DNA from: Actinomycetota bacterium
GTDB taxonomy: Bacteria; Actinomycetota; Acidimicrobiia; Acidimicrobiales; Ilumatobacteraceae
Length of the DNA stretch: 49,116 nucleotides
Assembly: GCA_026393535.1 (NCBI GenBank)
Contig: JAPKZY010000038.1
Location: 1 to 49,116, forward strand
Direction: 5' to 3'
Shown here: one piece after another, positions 26,412 to 35,734 of the stretch
Layout of the letters: the number at the start of each line of letters is the position of its first letter
Position numbering within the stretch: position 1 is the first letter of the stretch
Translations under genes and position numbers: made by a program
Notes under the pieces: generated by a model
The model's database searches: none
Told to the model about the DNA's origin: nothing
Seen by the model: only the letters and a program-made list of their open reading frames with translations

Positions 26412-27155
26412 ATGGAAAAGTCGCCATTCAATAAATTGTCGATCTTTTTCCCCATGTGGAATGAGGAGTCATACATCGAGCGCGCAATTGATGCAGCGCG
26501 TGAAGAGTGTGAAGACCTGATGGCACAAGGCGACATTGCCGATTACGAAATGATTGTTATTGATGACGCGTCAACCGACAAGACCTTAGAAATTGCGCAA
26601 CGTTTAGCTGCACAAGATTCGCGAGTAAAAGTGGTGCATCACCCCGAGAACCGCAAACTCGGTGGTTCAATGAAGTCTGGGTATGCGGCCGCTACTGGCG
26701 ACCTAGTTCTGTACACCGATGCAGACTTGCCGTTTGACATGCATGATGTTCATAAGGCGATGCGTTTGCTTCGTTATTACAACGCAGACGTGGTGAGTGC
26801 ATACCGCTTCGATCGCACCGGTGAAGGCTATGTACGTACGGTGTATTCCTTCTTCTACAACATCATGGTTCGAGTGTTGTTCGGAATTCGTATGCGGGAT
26901 ATCAACTTTGCCTTTAAGTTGTGTCGCACACGAATTTTTGACCATGTTGAACTGAAGAGCGAAGGGTCATTCATTGATGCCGAACTGGTGGTGAAGGCTC
27001 AGAAATTTGGGTACTCAGTGATTCAATTCGGAGTGGACTATTTCCCCCGAACTCGTGGAGTCTCGACATTGTCGTCTCCTTCCGTAATCCTGAAGATTTT
27101 GAAGGAAGCGCGCCAACTTCGTCGTGAAATTCGAGGCATTTCGCCCGTTGTTTAG
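26412..27155 (+). CDS. family 2 glycosyltransferase (polyprenyl-phosphate mannosyltransferase-like)
   Basis: A 247-residue GT-A enzyme. LSIFFPMWNEESYIERAIDA starts the nucleotide-sugar fold, IVIDDASTDKTLEIA carries the first acidic pair, LVLYTDADLPFD is the DxD-type metal site, and INFAFKLCRTRIF and GSFIDAELVVKAQKFGY are acceptor-side blocks like those in dolichol/polyprenyl-phosphate sugar transferases. No transmembrane anchor is present. It would transfer a sugar from an NDP-sugar to a lipid carrier at the inner membrane face, by family inference. TAGCCT (26398-26403) ends 8 nt before ATG 26412. Confidence 0.9.
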   Translation: MEKSPFNKLSIFFPMWNEESYIERAIDAAREECEDLMAQGDIADYEMIVIDDASTDKTLEIAQRLAAQDSRVKVVHHPENRKLGGSMKSGYAAATGDLVLYTDADLPFDMHDVHKAMRLLRYYNADVVSAYRFDRTGEGYVRTVYSFFYNIMVRVLFGIRMRDINFAFKLCRTRIFDHVELKSEGSFIDAELVVKAQKFGYSVIQFGVDYFPRTRGVSTLSSPSVILKILKEARQLRREIRGISPVV

Positions 27156-27199
27156 GCTGAAGGTTGAGGCGCCCCCAGCGTTGGTAGCGTTTCGGTGCT

Positions 27200-28285
27200 G
27201 TGTCTGAACCACTTGAACCCGAAATCGCAATGCCGGTGCACCAGTCGTGGTGGGTGAGATGGCGTCAAGCAATCATTACGTCAGTGCTATTTGTAACTGT
27301 CGGTACTGGGGTTGCGGTCGCCAATAACAACCAGAGTCCCTCAACAACTACAACAACGGCGGTGACTGCGCCTGGGTTCTGCCCTGCAGATGCACCAATC
27401 ACCTGTTACACATTGTCTCGCACAATCAGAGACGGCATGAAAGGCGCTGATGTTCGCCGTTTGCAACAGCGTCTCAAGGATTTACATTTCGATCCGGGCC
27501 GCATCGATGGCGTGTACGGCGGAGACACAACGATGGCTGTGTGGGCATTTCAAGCACTTGTGCAAAAGATGACACGCGATACTTTGGTTGATTTTGTGAC
27601 GCCAGTACTTTGGGAATCAATGCGCGGTGACGTCACGATTACGCCACGGCGTCAACCTGGAACTCCAAATCATGTCGAGGTGTATTTGCCAGAACAAGTC
27701 CTAGCTGTCTTTAAAGGAACACAATTAATCCTTGTGTCGCATATCTCAACAGGTACCGGACAGAAGTGGTGCGAAGAGGTAACGATTGACCCCGGCGAAG
27801 AGGGTAATAAAACTGCCGTGCCATTGAAAGATGGCGTGTGCGGTGAAGCCATTACACCTGGCGGCATTTATTACTTTTATAATCGCAAACTCGGACAACG
27901 TCAGAGCAAATTAGGCACGATGTGGAATCCGGTGTATTTCAACTTCGGCATTGCGATTCACGGCGCGATGATGGTTCCTAAAGAACCTGCGTCACATGGC
28001 TGCGTGCGCATTCCCATCTTTGTGTCGAACTACTTTCCTGCATTGGTGCAATACAACGACCGTGTGTATGTGTTTGACGGGGTCAAGCAACCAGAAGATT
28101 ACGGATCATTGGCACCACCATGGGATAAGAAAGATCCGAACTACACCACCACGACATCGACTTCCACAACGACGTCGACTGTGCCCGTAGCTACAAGCAC
28201 GACGGTTGCGCCGAAGTCAACAGTGCCGAAAACGACGGTTGCTCCTGTCGGGGTTACAACTACAGCGCCGGTGGTCCCTTCTTAA
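27200..28285 (+). CDS. L,D-transpeptidase with peptidoglycan-binding domain
   Basis: A 361-residue cell-wall enzyme. An N-terminal membrane anchor (about residues 24-42), a Thr-rich stretch, a PG_binding_1 domain (MKGADVRRLQQRLKDL, GRIDGVYGGDTT; residues 78-125), then a YkuD catalytic domain with FGIAIHGAMMVPKEPASHGC and the catalytic Cys in SHGCVRI. The last 45 residues are a Thr/Ser/Pro/Val tail of low complexity. It should make 3-3 cross-links outside the membrane. GTG 27200 is the likely start; ATG 27230 is possible but would cut the cytoplasmic segment. TAGCGT (27185-27190) lies 9 nt upstream. Its stop shares the palindrome TTAA with the convergent ppx stop. Confidence 0.92.
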   Translation: MSEPLEPEIAMPVHQSWWVRWRQAIITSVLFVTVGTGVAVANNNQSPSTTTTTAVTAPGFCPADAPITCYTLSRTIRDGMKGADVRRLQQRLKDLHFDPGRIDGVYGGDTTMAVWAFQALVQKMTRDTLVDFVTPVLWESMRGDVTITPRRQPGTPNHVEVYLPEQVLAVFKGTQLILVSHISTGTGQKWCEEVTIDPGEEGNKTAVPLKDGVCGEAITPGGIYYFYNRKLGQRQSKLGTMWNPVYFNFGIAIHGAMMVPKEPASHGCVRIPIFVSNYFPALVQYNDRVYVFDGVKQPEDYGSLAPPWDKKDPNYTTTTSTSTTTSTVPVATSTTVAPKSTVPKTTVAPVGVTTTAPVVPS

Positions 28286-29826
28286 GTAGCGATTGCAACT
28301 GTGACGGTGCATTCAAATACGTCAGCAAGAAGCGCTGTGCGCTGTTGCGTGGCATATAGGTTCAAATCAAGGTCAGCGCGTTTTTTGCCATGAAGAGCAA
28401 TTTGCAATGATGTGTTCTTCTGACTGACAGACACCGACGTTGTGCGGCCGTCATGTGTGCGGTCTAGTCCGATTGCAATCCGCAAAATCGCCGCCAACAT
28501 ACGAACTGCATGTTGGTCTGTTTCCGATAGCGCAGCAAACGCAGCATGTTGAAGTTTCGGTTCGCTCTTTCTGTGGTAGCGAGCTATTTGAGCTATCAAT
28601 TCAATTTCGTGGTCAGTGAAACCGACTAGGTCTGCATTGCGCACGATGTAATAGGTATGAAGGTGGTGCCGAGCGTGAGAGACAATCAACCCAACATTGG
28701 CGAGCACGGCTGCAGCCTCTAAGTACAAACGATGATGAGGGTCTAGTTCATATAAATGTGACAACTCATCAAAGAGCATGCACGACAGGTGGGCAACCTT
28801 GAGGCTGTGGGAAGGGTCGTCATCGCACCGCTCGGCTAACTTTCGGGCACTCTGAATAGCAACATTGTGTAGGTCGTTGTTGACGTCGGGGTCTAGTCGT
28901 TGCGCGGCATCAAGCAGCACGCCTTCTCGCAGGGCATAGTCGCAATACATGAATGAAGTGATGGCGAATGACTCTGCCAAGGTTTCGAGAATGAGTGCAC
29001 CCGCCAAGATGATGTCGACACGATCAGCATCAAGACCTTCCAATTGTGATCGCTCAACAAGTGTGGACAAAGCAATCATTCTGGTGACCTGCTGGAGTTC
29101 CTCGGCAATAAAGAGGACACCATTCATTGATCGCGGTGTTTCGTCGTGTGTCAACATCCAGCACATTCGAGCAAGTGTCTCGCCAGTTCCCGAGGACACG
29201 ATTGCAACTTCGTGACCAAGCTTGAGAACTTCTCGCTTTACGGGTTCAACCGTTGAAGCAATAAACTTGGAGCACGAAGAAACTGAGGCAGGGTGCGTTG
29301 AGCCATTTGGAAAGAAGCGATTGGACAATCGCACAGCACCAATTTTGAAACTGCGAACAAACAGTTCTTCCGTATGGTCAAAAATTACAACTTCTGTTGA
29401 TCCACCGCCGATATCAATCAGTAGCGAACGTTTATCGGATAGGGGAAGGGCTTGTAAAACTCCGAGGTGAATGAGTCGCGCTTCTTCGACTCCTGAGATG
29501 ACCTCAATATCAATTCCGGCCTCATTGGCAACTCGGTCGACGAAGTCTGAGGAGTTCTTGGCTTCGCGTACAGCACTCGTTGCGACTGCAAAGACACTTG
29601 CTCGGTGCGCATCAGCGACACGCCGCATGTGTCGCAATGCTTCGATGCCTCGTTCCATTGCCTCGGGGCTCAGTATTTTCATATCGCCACCGCCTTCGCC
29701 GAGGCGCGTATTGTCTTTTTCGCGAGCAATGACCTCGAAGCCGGAATCACTAACTTTTGCGACAACCATGTGAATGCTGTTGGTGCCGATATCTATGGCG
29801 GCAATGATGCGTGTCGAAAAGTTCAT
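28282..29826 (-). CDS. ppx: Ppx/GppA phosphatase family protein
   Basis: A 514-residue exopolyphosphatase/guanosine pentaphosphatase-family protein. The actin-like ATPase fold is visible in AAIDIGTNSIHMVVAKV, TRLGEGG, ATSAVREAKNSSDFVDRV, GVEEARLIHLGV and LLIDIGGGSTEVVIF; a later FVRSFKIGAVRLSNRFF and VSSGTGETLARM complete it. Residues 320-514 form a helical HD-like C-terminal region (LEAAAVLANVGLIVSHARHH and QIARYHRK). ATG 29826 is chosen by homology; an in-frame ATG at 29910 would overlap the divergent bioY gene. Substrate choice between polyphosphate and pppGpp is not determined by sequence. Confidence 0.92.
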   Translation of the reverse strand: MNFSTRIIAAIDIGTNSIHMVVAKVSDSGFEVIAREKDNTRLGEGGGDMKILSPEAMERGIEALRHMRRVADAHRASVFAVATSAVREAKNSSDFVDRVANEAGIDIEVISGVEEARLIHLGVLQALPLSDKRSLLIDIGGGSTEVVIFDHTEELFVRSFKIGAVRLSNRFFPNGSTHPASVSSCSKFIASTVEPVKREVLKLGHEVAIVSSGTGETLARMCWMLTHDETPRSMNGVLFIAEELQQVTRMIALSTLVERSQLEGLDADRVDIILAGALILETLAESFAITSFMYCDYALREGVLLDAAQRLDPDVNNDLHNVAIQSARKLAERCDDDPSHSLKVAHLSCMLFDELSHLYELDPHHRLYLEAAAVLANVGLIVSHARHHLHTYYIVRNADLVGFTDHEIELIAQIARYHRKSEPKLQHAAFAALSETDQHAVRMLAAILRIAIGLDRTHDGRTTSVSVSQKNTSLQIALHGKKRADLDLNLYATQQRTALLADVFECTVTVAIAT

Positions 29827-29891
29827 GATGTGACAATGGTCCACATTGCAAAACTGATCTTCATGAATGTCACCGTAGTAGCGTAACGTGA

Positions 29892-30503
29892 ATGTCGAAC
29901 GCAGTACCAACCGTTCTTACAGACCTCATTCCGATGCCACGCGTCATGGAAAAGTCAGTGGCGCGTGATGTCACGCTCGTCGTGGGCGGAGCATTGTTCA
30001 CTGCTTTGTGTGCCCAAATAGTTGTTCATCTTGGTTTCACGCCCGTGCCTATTACTGGTCAAACATTTGCCGTATTAGCTGTAGGTGGTGCGCTAGGTTC
30101 ACGCCGCGCGATTGCCAGTCAGGCGCTCTACTGGCTACTTGGCGCTATCGGATTGCCTTTTTATGCTGATGCATCAGGTGGCTGGAGTCGTGCAACAGGA
30201 TCAACGTTTGGCTACTTCGTCGGTTTCGTTGCTGCTGCAGGCATTGTGGGTTGGTATGCCGATCGTCGCGATGACCGCAACTTCGTAACGTCTTTATCAG
30301 CAATGGCCTTGAGCACCGCTGTAATTTATTTCTTTGGCGCAATGTGGCTGGCACATTCAATTGGTGTCCCGGTTGCCACTGGAGACACAAATGCCATCAC
30401 TCTTGGTGTGGCTCCGTTCCTTGCAGGTGACGCAGTGAAGTTGGTTCTGGCAGCACTAGTCAGCCCCGTTGGCTGGGCTTTGTATTACGCAAAGCCACGC
30501 TAA
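29892..30503 (+). CDS. bioY: biotin transporter BioY (ECF S component)
   Basis: A 203-residue membrane protein with about six hydrophobic helices. VGGALFTALCAQIVVHLGFT, PVPITGQTFAVLAVGGALGS, LYWLLGAIGLPFYADASGGW and GSTFGYFVGFVAAAGIVGWY are diagnostic BioY blocks, and LGVAPFLAGDAVKLVLAALV closes the fold. It takes up biotin, usually with a shared energising EcfAA'T module, absent here. TAGCGT (29879-29884) ends 7 nt before ATG 29892. It is followed 33 nt later by a TetR gene, which might regulate it. Confidence 0.95.
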   Translation: MSNAVPTVLTDLIPMPRVMEKSVARDVTLVVGGALFTALCAQIVVHLGFTPVPITGQTFAVLAVGGALGSRRAIASQALYWLLGAIGLPFYADASGGWSRATGSTFGYFVGFVAAAGIVGWYADRRDDRNFVTSLSAMALSTAVIYFFGAMWLAHSIGVPVATGDTNAITLGVAPFLAGDAVKLVLAALVSPVGWALYYAKPR

Positions 30504-30536
30504 ACCTCCAGAGGCACGGCTGGGTCATACTTGGGT

Positions 30537-31181
30537 ATGGCTGAACAATCAATGAACAAGAGCGCAGAGGCCAGTCGCAAGCGTGGACGACCTGCGGACA
30601 CGGATTCCACAGACACTCACGATCGCATTGTGCTTTGTGCGCGTGAACGTTTTGCAGCAGAGGGATTCGAAGGCACAACGAATCGCGAGATTGCCGAGAC
30701 AGCGCAAGTGTCTAGTGCGGCGTTGTATCACTACTTTCCTTCGAAGGTAGATATTTACATTGCGGTGTGTGATTCCATCACTGAAATTTTTGTGGATGTT
30801 TTTGCTCGAGTGAAGGCATCTGAGACCACTCTTGAGGCACGGCTTGTTGCACTGTTTGCAGAAGTCGGAACACTGGGGGAAAGCGCCCCTTCTACTGTCG
30901 GATTCATCACGGGTATTTCGGCAGTAGTACAAAAGCACCCCGAAGTGTCGAAAGGTACCGATGCCTTCGGCAAGGAATTTGGTCGAAATATTATTGACCT
31001 CATTACGACGGCAAAAGAAGCTGATCAAATCTTGCAGGGCACAACAGTGCAGTCATTCGCCGATCTAGTGTCCTCTGTTCTGGCCGGATTAGGCAGAATG
31101 AGTGCTCGAGGAGACCAATCACGCCATGTTGCAGTGGCTGCTGCCTTCTTAAGACTGATTCATACTGCTGCACAGAAGTAA
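30537..31181 (+). CDS. TetR/AcrR-family regulator
   Basis: A 214-residue repressor-type protein. After a basic KRGRP motif the HTH reads DRIVLCARERFAAEGFEGTT, NREIAETAQVSSAALYHYF, PSKVDIY. The C-terminal ligand-binding domain is variable and does not identify the effector. ATG 30537 is used; CATACT (30526-30531) is 5 nt upstream, and ATG 30552 is an alternative. Its stop TAA (31179-31181) forms the first three bases of the TAAGTT element in front of pgi. Targets may include bioY upstream, but nothing direct shows it. Confidence 0.92.
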   Translation: MAEQSMNKSAEASRKRGRPADTDSTDTHDRIVLCARERFAAEGFEGTTNREIAETAQVSSAALYHYFPSKVDIYIAVCDSITEIFVDVFARVKASETTLEARLVALFAEVGTLGESAPSTVGFITGISAVVQKHPEVSKGTDAFGKEFGRNIIDLITTAKEADQILQGTTVQSFADLVSSVLAGLGRMSARGDQSRHVAVAAAFLRLIHTAAQK

Positions 31182-31190
31182 GTTGGCGTC

Positions 31191-32744
31191 ATGGACGCCG
31201 AGGTATTTCATTCGCTGAAGAATCTGACTCACGGTGTCGCACCACTCACTGACCTGTTTCACGCAGATCCCGTCCGTAGTGAATGGTTGACAGTGGATGC
31301 CTGCGGAATTCATGCGGACTTCTCCCGTCAACGCATCAATAAGACCCTGTATGAAGCACTGCTTCACGCAGTTGACGTTGCGGATATTCAAGGTTCATTC
31401 AAAAAGATGATGGCCGGTGACATTATGAATGTCACTGAAGACCGCGCGGTCGGGCACATTGCATTGCGTGCACCAGCCACGTCATCGCCAATGGCTCAGC
31501 AGGCGTCGGGGCAATTAGAGCGAGCAAAGGCGGTGGCCGATGGTGTGCGCTCTGGCTCAGTATGTGGCGCAAGTGGAAAACAGTTTGCGACGGTTATCAA
31601 TATTGGTATCGGTGGTAGCGATCTTGGTCCAGCAATGGTTACACGTGCACTACGGCGGCTCGCCAACGGACCTGTTGTGAAATTCGTTTCCAATATTGAT
31701 GCAGCAGATCTTGACGAGGCATTGCACGGTGCACATCCTGAAACCACGTTGTTTGTCATTTCATCAAAAACATTTACCACGCTTGAAACGATGCACAATG
31801 CAGAACGTGCACGCCGGTGGATACAGACAAATGTTCCGGATTGGGCACACCATTTTGTGGCCGCAACGTCGCATACCGAGGCTGCTCTGAATTGGGGCAT
31901 CAAGAAGGAACATTGCCTCGAATTCTTTGACTGGGTTGGCGGGCGTTTTTCGTTGTCGTCGGTGATTGGGTTTCCGGTCATGTGCGCAATTGGGGCAGAC
32001 CAATTCAGTGAATTTCTCGCCGGAATGGCCGATATGGACAGCCACCTCGTGACTGCGCCGACGGAACACAATTTGCCGGTGGTGCATGCATTGATGTGGT
32101 GGATGAATAGCGCGCTTCACGGGTTTCCGACGGTTGCTGTAATTCCGTACAGCCATGACTTGTCACGACTGCCTGCGTATCTTCAACAACTCGTGATGGA
32201 GAGTAATGGAAAATCTGTCGGGGTTGATGGTCGTTCAGTTCTCGGCGGCACGAGCCCTGTGGTCTGGGGTGAAGCAGGAACGAATGGCCAGCATGCGTTC
32301 TTTCAAATGTTGCATCAAGGAACTCACATTGTCCCTGTTGAATTTGTAACAACAGCATCGTCTCTTGGCACAGATTATGAAGCACACGACTTGTTGTTTG
32401 CCAATGTGATTGCCCAATCTGAAGCGTTAGCCGCTGGGCGAACTCACGGTGAACCGCATAAGACATTTGAAGGAAATCGACCAAGCAGTGTTCTGGTTCT
32501 TGATGAACTCAACCCACGAGGGCTTGGCTCTCTCATCGCCATGTATGAACATTCGGCAGTGATTCAGGGGTGGCTCATGGGTGTCAATAGTTTTGATCAG
32601 TGGGGCGTGGAACTTGGCAAAGTATTGGCCGTTGACGTTGCTTCTGCGATTGCAGGCGGCTCTCAACCTGACACAAAAACTATGACACACCCCTTGCTGA
32701 ATTGGTATATATCAATTCGAAAAAAACTGCCACGCAACCAATAA
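31191..32744 (+). CDS. pgi: glucose-6-phosphate isomerase
   Basis: A 517-residue glycolytic/gluconeogenic enzyme. VINIGIGGSDLGPAMVTRAL, FVSNIDAADLDEAL, FVISSKTFTTLETMHNAER, DWVGGRFSLSSVIG, and the signature VWGEAGTNGQHAFFQMLHQG (catalytic Glu/His region) are all present, and the C-terminal MTHPLLNWY-type block closes it. It interconverts glucose-6-phosphate and fructose-6-phosphate in the cytosol. TAAGTT (31179-31184) ends 6 nt before ATG 31191. Its closest neighbours are the TetR gene and the pafBC pair; no other sugar-pathway gene adjoins. Confidence 0.97.
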   Translation: MDAEVFHSLKNLTHGVAPLTDLFHADPVRSEWLTVDACGIHADFSRQRINKTLYEALLHAVDVADIQGSFKKMMAGDIMNVTEDRAVGHIALRAPATSSPMAQQASGQLERAKAVADGVRSGSVCGASGKQFATVINIGIGGSDLGPAMVTRALRRLANGPVVKFVSNIDAADLDEALHGAHPETTLFVISSKTFTTLETMHNAERARRWIQTNVPDWAHHFVAATSHTEAALNWGIKKEHCLEFFDWVGGRFSLSSVIGFPVMCAIGADQFSEFLAGMADMDSHLVTAPTEHNLPVVHALMWWMNSALHGFPTVAVIPYSHDLSRLPAYLQQLVMESNGKSVGVDGRSVLGGTSPVVWGEAGTNGQHAFFQMLHQGTHIVPVEFVTTASSLGTDYEAHDLLFANVIAQSEALAAGRTHGEPHKTFEGNRPSSVLVLDELNPRGLGSLIAMYEHSAVIQGWLMGVNSFDQWGVELGKVLAVDVASAIAGGSQPDTKTMTHPLLNWYISIRKKLPRNQ

Positions 32745-32766
32745 CAAAGGGGATAACCTGCATGCA

Positions 32767-33729
32767 ATGGCAAGTGCATCTTCGAAGCCCATCATCAATT
32801 CTGCGGAACGTATGTTGAATCTCGTCGCATTGCTGACAGAGTCAAATCGTCCATTGACATTGGAAGATATCGGCAACTACATGGAGAATCAGTATCCAGT
32901 AAAAGCTGAGGCTCGGCGTACTGCATTTGAACGAGACAAAAAATCACTACGCAAACTAGGTGTGCCCATCACGATGCAAGTACTTGGTGGAAATGATGCC
33001 GGCAAGACTGCGTATTCCATTGATCGCACTGAATACAAGCTGATCAATTTTGATCTGACAGAAGATGAACTGTCGGCATTGCAGCAAGCCGCAGCGCTTG
33101 TGCAGATCGATACGCAGTGGGGAAAGCAAGCTGTTCAGTGGCTTGGTGGCGATATTGATGAGTCGCCGTCGCACACTGTTGCGCACGTTGATGCTCGTTC
33201 CCAGGAACTGCCACAGTTGTGGTCAGCCATCGCAAAAAGTTGTCAAATCTCGTTCCCGTATCACGGCCGCGTTCGCACGGTGCATCCGTACGGCCTTATC
33301 TCACGTAGCGGGTTCTGGTATCTCGTCGCTTTTGACACTGACCGTCAGGCAAAAGTGACCTATCGTGTCGACCGTTTTGAAGCTGTAGCCACAATTGGCG
33401 CGCCAGAATCTTTTGTTCGGCCGGCAGATTTCAATCTTGCAACTGCATTCGAACGCGATGCAAAGGCATTTCCTGGCACAGACACAGAAGTGGCGGTAGT
33501 GCGCCTTGACAGCCGTATCGCTCCTGGTGTCGTTCGAGAACTTGGCGATGATGCAATTGTTGCTGTACGCATCGACGGTTCTGTTGATGTAGAAGTGTCA
33601 TGCGGCAATCGTGTTGCATTTCGCTCTTGGTTGTACGCAATGGTCGATCGGGCTGAAGTCATTTCTCCTGAATCTGTGCGCAATGAAATTGTGGCTGACT
33701 TGGTACGACTTTCGGGCGGTAAATCATGA
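32767..33729 (+). CDS. pafB: WYL-domain regulator PafB
   Basis: A 320-residue DNA-binding protein: N-terminal winged helix (MLNLVALLTESNRPLTLEDI, then KAEARRTAFERDKKSLRKL), a middle region, a WYL domain (ISFPYHGRVRTVHPYGLISR, GFWYLVAFDTDR, TYRVDRFEAV), and a C-terminal WCX extension. Sequence and pairing with an overlapping second WYL gene identify PafB. In mycobacteria the PafB-PafC heterodimer activates the LexA-independent DNA-damage regulon. TAACCT (32754-32759) ends 7 nt before ATG 32767. The usual proteasome neighbours (prcBA, pafA) are not here. Confidence 0.92.
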   Translation: MASASSKPIINSAERMLNLVALLTESNRPLTLEDIGNYMENQYPVKAEARRTAFERDKKSLRKLGVPITMQVLGGNDAGKTAYSIDRTEYKLINFDLTEDELSALQQAAALVQIDTQWGKQAVQWLGGDIDESPSHTVAHVDARSQELPQLWSAIAKSCQISFPYHGRVRTVHPYGLISRSGFWYLVAFDTDRQAKVTYRVDRFEAVATIGAPESFVRPADFNLATAFERDAKAFPGTDTEVAVVRLDSRIAPGVVRELGDDAIVAVRIDGSVDVEVSCGNRVAFRSWLYAMVDRAEVISPESVRNEIVADLVRLSGGKS

Positions 33730-34682
33730 GTGCAAAGCGTGGCCCTCGTTCATCAGAAGTGCGTGTCAGTGGTTTATTGCGAATGCTGCCATGGCTGATG
33801 AAACAAGAACGCGTGTCAGTAGCAAAAATGGCCAAGCAGTTTTCAATGTCAGAGTCTGATCTCATTGAAGACATTGAAATGGCCTCAATGTGCGGAGTGC
33901 CTCCGTACACACCCTTTGAACTCACTGATATTTACATTGACGATGGATACATTTTTGTAGGGGTAAACAAGCGGTTCGAACGAAGCCTGGAACTCACCTC
34001 GTCAGAGGCGTTTGGGTTGAACCTCATGGCGGCAGCAGCAAAGGAATTGCCCGGCTTTACAAGAGGCAAAGATTTGAAGAGCGCAGTAAAGAAATTGCGC
34101 AAAGTGCTCGGCGATGATGTTGTCGACGTTGATATTGAATCGCCAACTTTTTTGTCCGTAGTCACCGAAGCGGCATCATCTGGTCAACGTGTACGAATGA
34201 CGTATTGGACCCCTGCTCGAAACGAAGAATCGGAACGCACAATTACTGTTCGCACAGTCTTTGTTGACCGTGGACATTGGTACATTCGCGCCGATGACGA
34301 TGCATCGAATGACAGTCGACATTTCCGCGTAGATCGAATTCGCTCCGTGTCGCTTTTGGATGAATTTGTTGCAGTCTCTGATGCCACGGCTCAGATTCCC
34401 GCTTGGTTTGCCGATGTGTCGGGCAGTGAAACTGTTACAGCTGAAGTTGCTGCATCTGCAGCATGGGTAGTGGAAACATATCCGTGCACAGTGCGAGAAG
34501 AGCGTGTAGACGGCTCGTACCTGATTGACATCGTGTCAAATAGCGAGCATTGGCTCGGGCGTTTGCTTCTTCGTGCAGGTGGTGCAATCACAGTGGTGGC
34601 CCCAATTGAAATGGCATCGGTGCAAGCCCGAACTGCCAAGGCTGTACTGGCGCGTTACGGCGCGAATAGTTCAGATACCTGA
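33726..34682 (+). CDS. pafC: WYL-domain regulator PafC
   Basis: A 318-residue protein with the same plan as PafB: an N-terminal HTH (LLRMLPWLMKQERVSVAKMA, KQFSMSESDLIEDIEMASM), then a WYL-type domain (VRMTYWTPARNEESERTITV, WYIRADDDASNDSRHFRVDR) and a WCX tail. It overlaps pafB by ATGA, so the subunits are made together. PafC is the partner in the PafBC DNA-damage activator. Its 3' end overlaps the convergent DnaQ-like exonuclease by 28 nt. The damage-inducible imuAB genes lie 12 kb away in the same window. Confidence 0.92.
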   Translation: MSAKRGPRSSEVRVSGLLRMLPWLMKQERVSVAKMAKQFSMSESDLIEDIEMASMCGVPPYTPFELTDIYIDDGYIFVGVNKRFERSLELTSSEAFGLNLMAAAAKELPGFTRGKDLKSAVKKLRKVLGDDVVDVDIESPTFLSVVTEAASSGQRVRMTYWTPARNEESERTITVRTVFVDRGHWYIRADDDASNDSRHFRVDRIRSVSLLDEFVAVSDATAQIPAWFADVSGSETVTAEVAASAAWVVETYPCTVREERVDGSYLIDIVSNSEHWLGRLLLRAGGAITVVAPIEMASVQARTAKAVLARYGANSSDT

Positions 34683-35257
34683 TCAGGCGTTTCGACACCC
34701 AATTCTTTGATGAGGTGCATGAGAAGTTGCGCAGTAGCTGTGGCATCTGACTTTGCATCATGCACCTGGTCTCGTTCGATGCCGTAGTGCTCACACAAAG
34801 CAAAAAGATTATGTCGGCGTGTGGTGTCTGTTCCAGCGGTGCGCCGTGAGAGTTCTAGTGTGTCGATGTGAATTTCAACCTGACCTTCGATGCCAACACG
34901 TTCAGATTCGGCATGAAGAAAACCAAGATCAAAGGATGCATTGTGAGCGGTAAAGACATTGCCTGCGCTGATGCTCCAGAGTTGTTCGAGCGCCAGTCGT
35001 AATGGCATTCCGCTAGAGACTTGTTCGGCTGAAATGCCATGAATATGTTCGGCTCCGTGCTGATATTCGGCAGGATTTTCGGGTTTAACAATGGTGTCGA
35101 ATGAATCGACAATGTGGCCCTCACCATTCACTATGACTGCTGCTAGTTGCACAATGCGATCTGTTTCTGGATTGAGGCCAGTTGTTTCGAAGTCGACAAC
35201 AGCGAATGACACATTGCGCATGCCTAGCTGGGCCGTAGATAGTTCCTGTGAAGTCAT
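34655..35257 (-). CDS. DnaQ-like DEDDh 3'-5' exonuclease
   Basis: A 200-residue exonuclease. ExoI is FAVVDFETTGLNP (D22, E24), ExoII is VFTAHNASFDLGFLHAE, and ExoIII is QVHDAKSDATATAQLL with the DEDDh His. It resembles the proofreading epsilon-like family that acts alone in many actinobacteria. ATG 35257 is preferred: TAAGGT (35265-35270 on this strand) ends 7 nt upstream and can also serve as a purine-rich ribosome site; longer forms from ATG 35287 or 35314 are possible but would overlap the neighbouring gene end. Its stop lies inside pafC. Confidence 0.9.
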   Translation of the reverse strand: MTSQELSTAQLGMRNVSFAVVDFETTGLNPETDRIVQLAAVIVNGEGHIVDSFDTIVKPENPAEYQHGAEHIHGISAEQVSSGMPLRLALEQLWSISAGNVFTAHNASFDLGFLHAESERVGIEGQVEIHIDTLELSRRTAGTDTTRRHNLFALCEHYGIERDQVHDAKSDATATAQLLMHLIKELGVETPDQVSELFAP

Positions 35258-35310
35258 AGATTGCACCTTAGAGCGGGGGTGGGGCATGGTGATGTAATCA
35301 TCGTGTGACA

Positions 35311-35712
35311 TCAACCCGCCGGTGGTGTCATTACATCGATAATGGTTTGTTTATCGAAGTAGTCGCGCCACAAAGAAATCTTTCCACCGCGAATTTCAAA
35401 GACTCCAGCGACAGGAAGAGTTGTCCACCTGCCGTGAATCTCCACTCGGTCGTCACGTTCGTTCAGCACAATGCCAGAATCGAGCGTGCCGCTTGATGTT
35501 TGACGGAGAATTTTCCAGTCGATGCCAGTGCACATGCTGAAGAAACCATTCAGTGTGTCTTGAAGCCCCTGCGGGCCAAATGTTTTACCCATTGGCACAT
35601 TGTCGTATTCAAAATCATTTGTGACCATGGCTGCTGCAGATTCAAGATCGCGTGACACCAAAAGTGAGATGAATTCCCGAATAAGGGAATCAGGTGTATG
35701 AGAAGTAGCCAT
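35311..35712 (-). CDS. limonene-1,2-epoxide hydrolase / SnoaL-like protein
   Basis: A 133-residue cone-shaped NTF2-like protein. MATSHTPDSLIREFISLLVS, then VTNDFEYDNVPMGKTFGPQG, VLNERDDRVEIHGRWTTLPV and AGVFEIRGGKISLWRDYFD closely follow limonene-1,2-epoxide hydrolases; the acidic and Arg residues of NERDDR and WRDYFD correspond to the Asp-Arg-Asp catalytic set. Natural substrate is unknown. The start codon lies inside a perfect inverted repeat (35711-35728), suggesting autoregulated or repressed expression. It lies 22 nt downstream of phoH on the same strand and may be its distal operon partner. Confidence 0.85.
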   Translation of the reverse strand: MATSHTPDSLIREFISLLVSRDLESAAAMVTNDFEYDNVPMGKTFGPQGLQDTLNGFFSMCTGIDWKILRQTSSGTLDSGIVLNERDDRVEIHGRWTTLPVAGVFEIRGGKISLWRDYFDKQTIIDVMTPPAG

Positions 35713-35728
35713 GACACGATTGTGTCAT
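35711..35728. promoter_or_regulatory. inverted repeat across the LEH-like start codon
   Basis: ATGACAC-GATT-GTGTCAT, perfect 7-bp arms. It covers the start codon on the minus strand (35710-35712) and a CACAAT hexamer (35719-35724) 6 nt before it. It could be an operator or an RNA hairpin that hides the start. Confidence 0.45.
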
Positions 35729-35734
35729 GTGGTG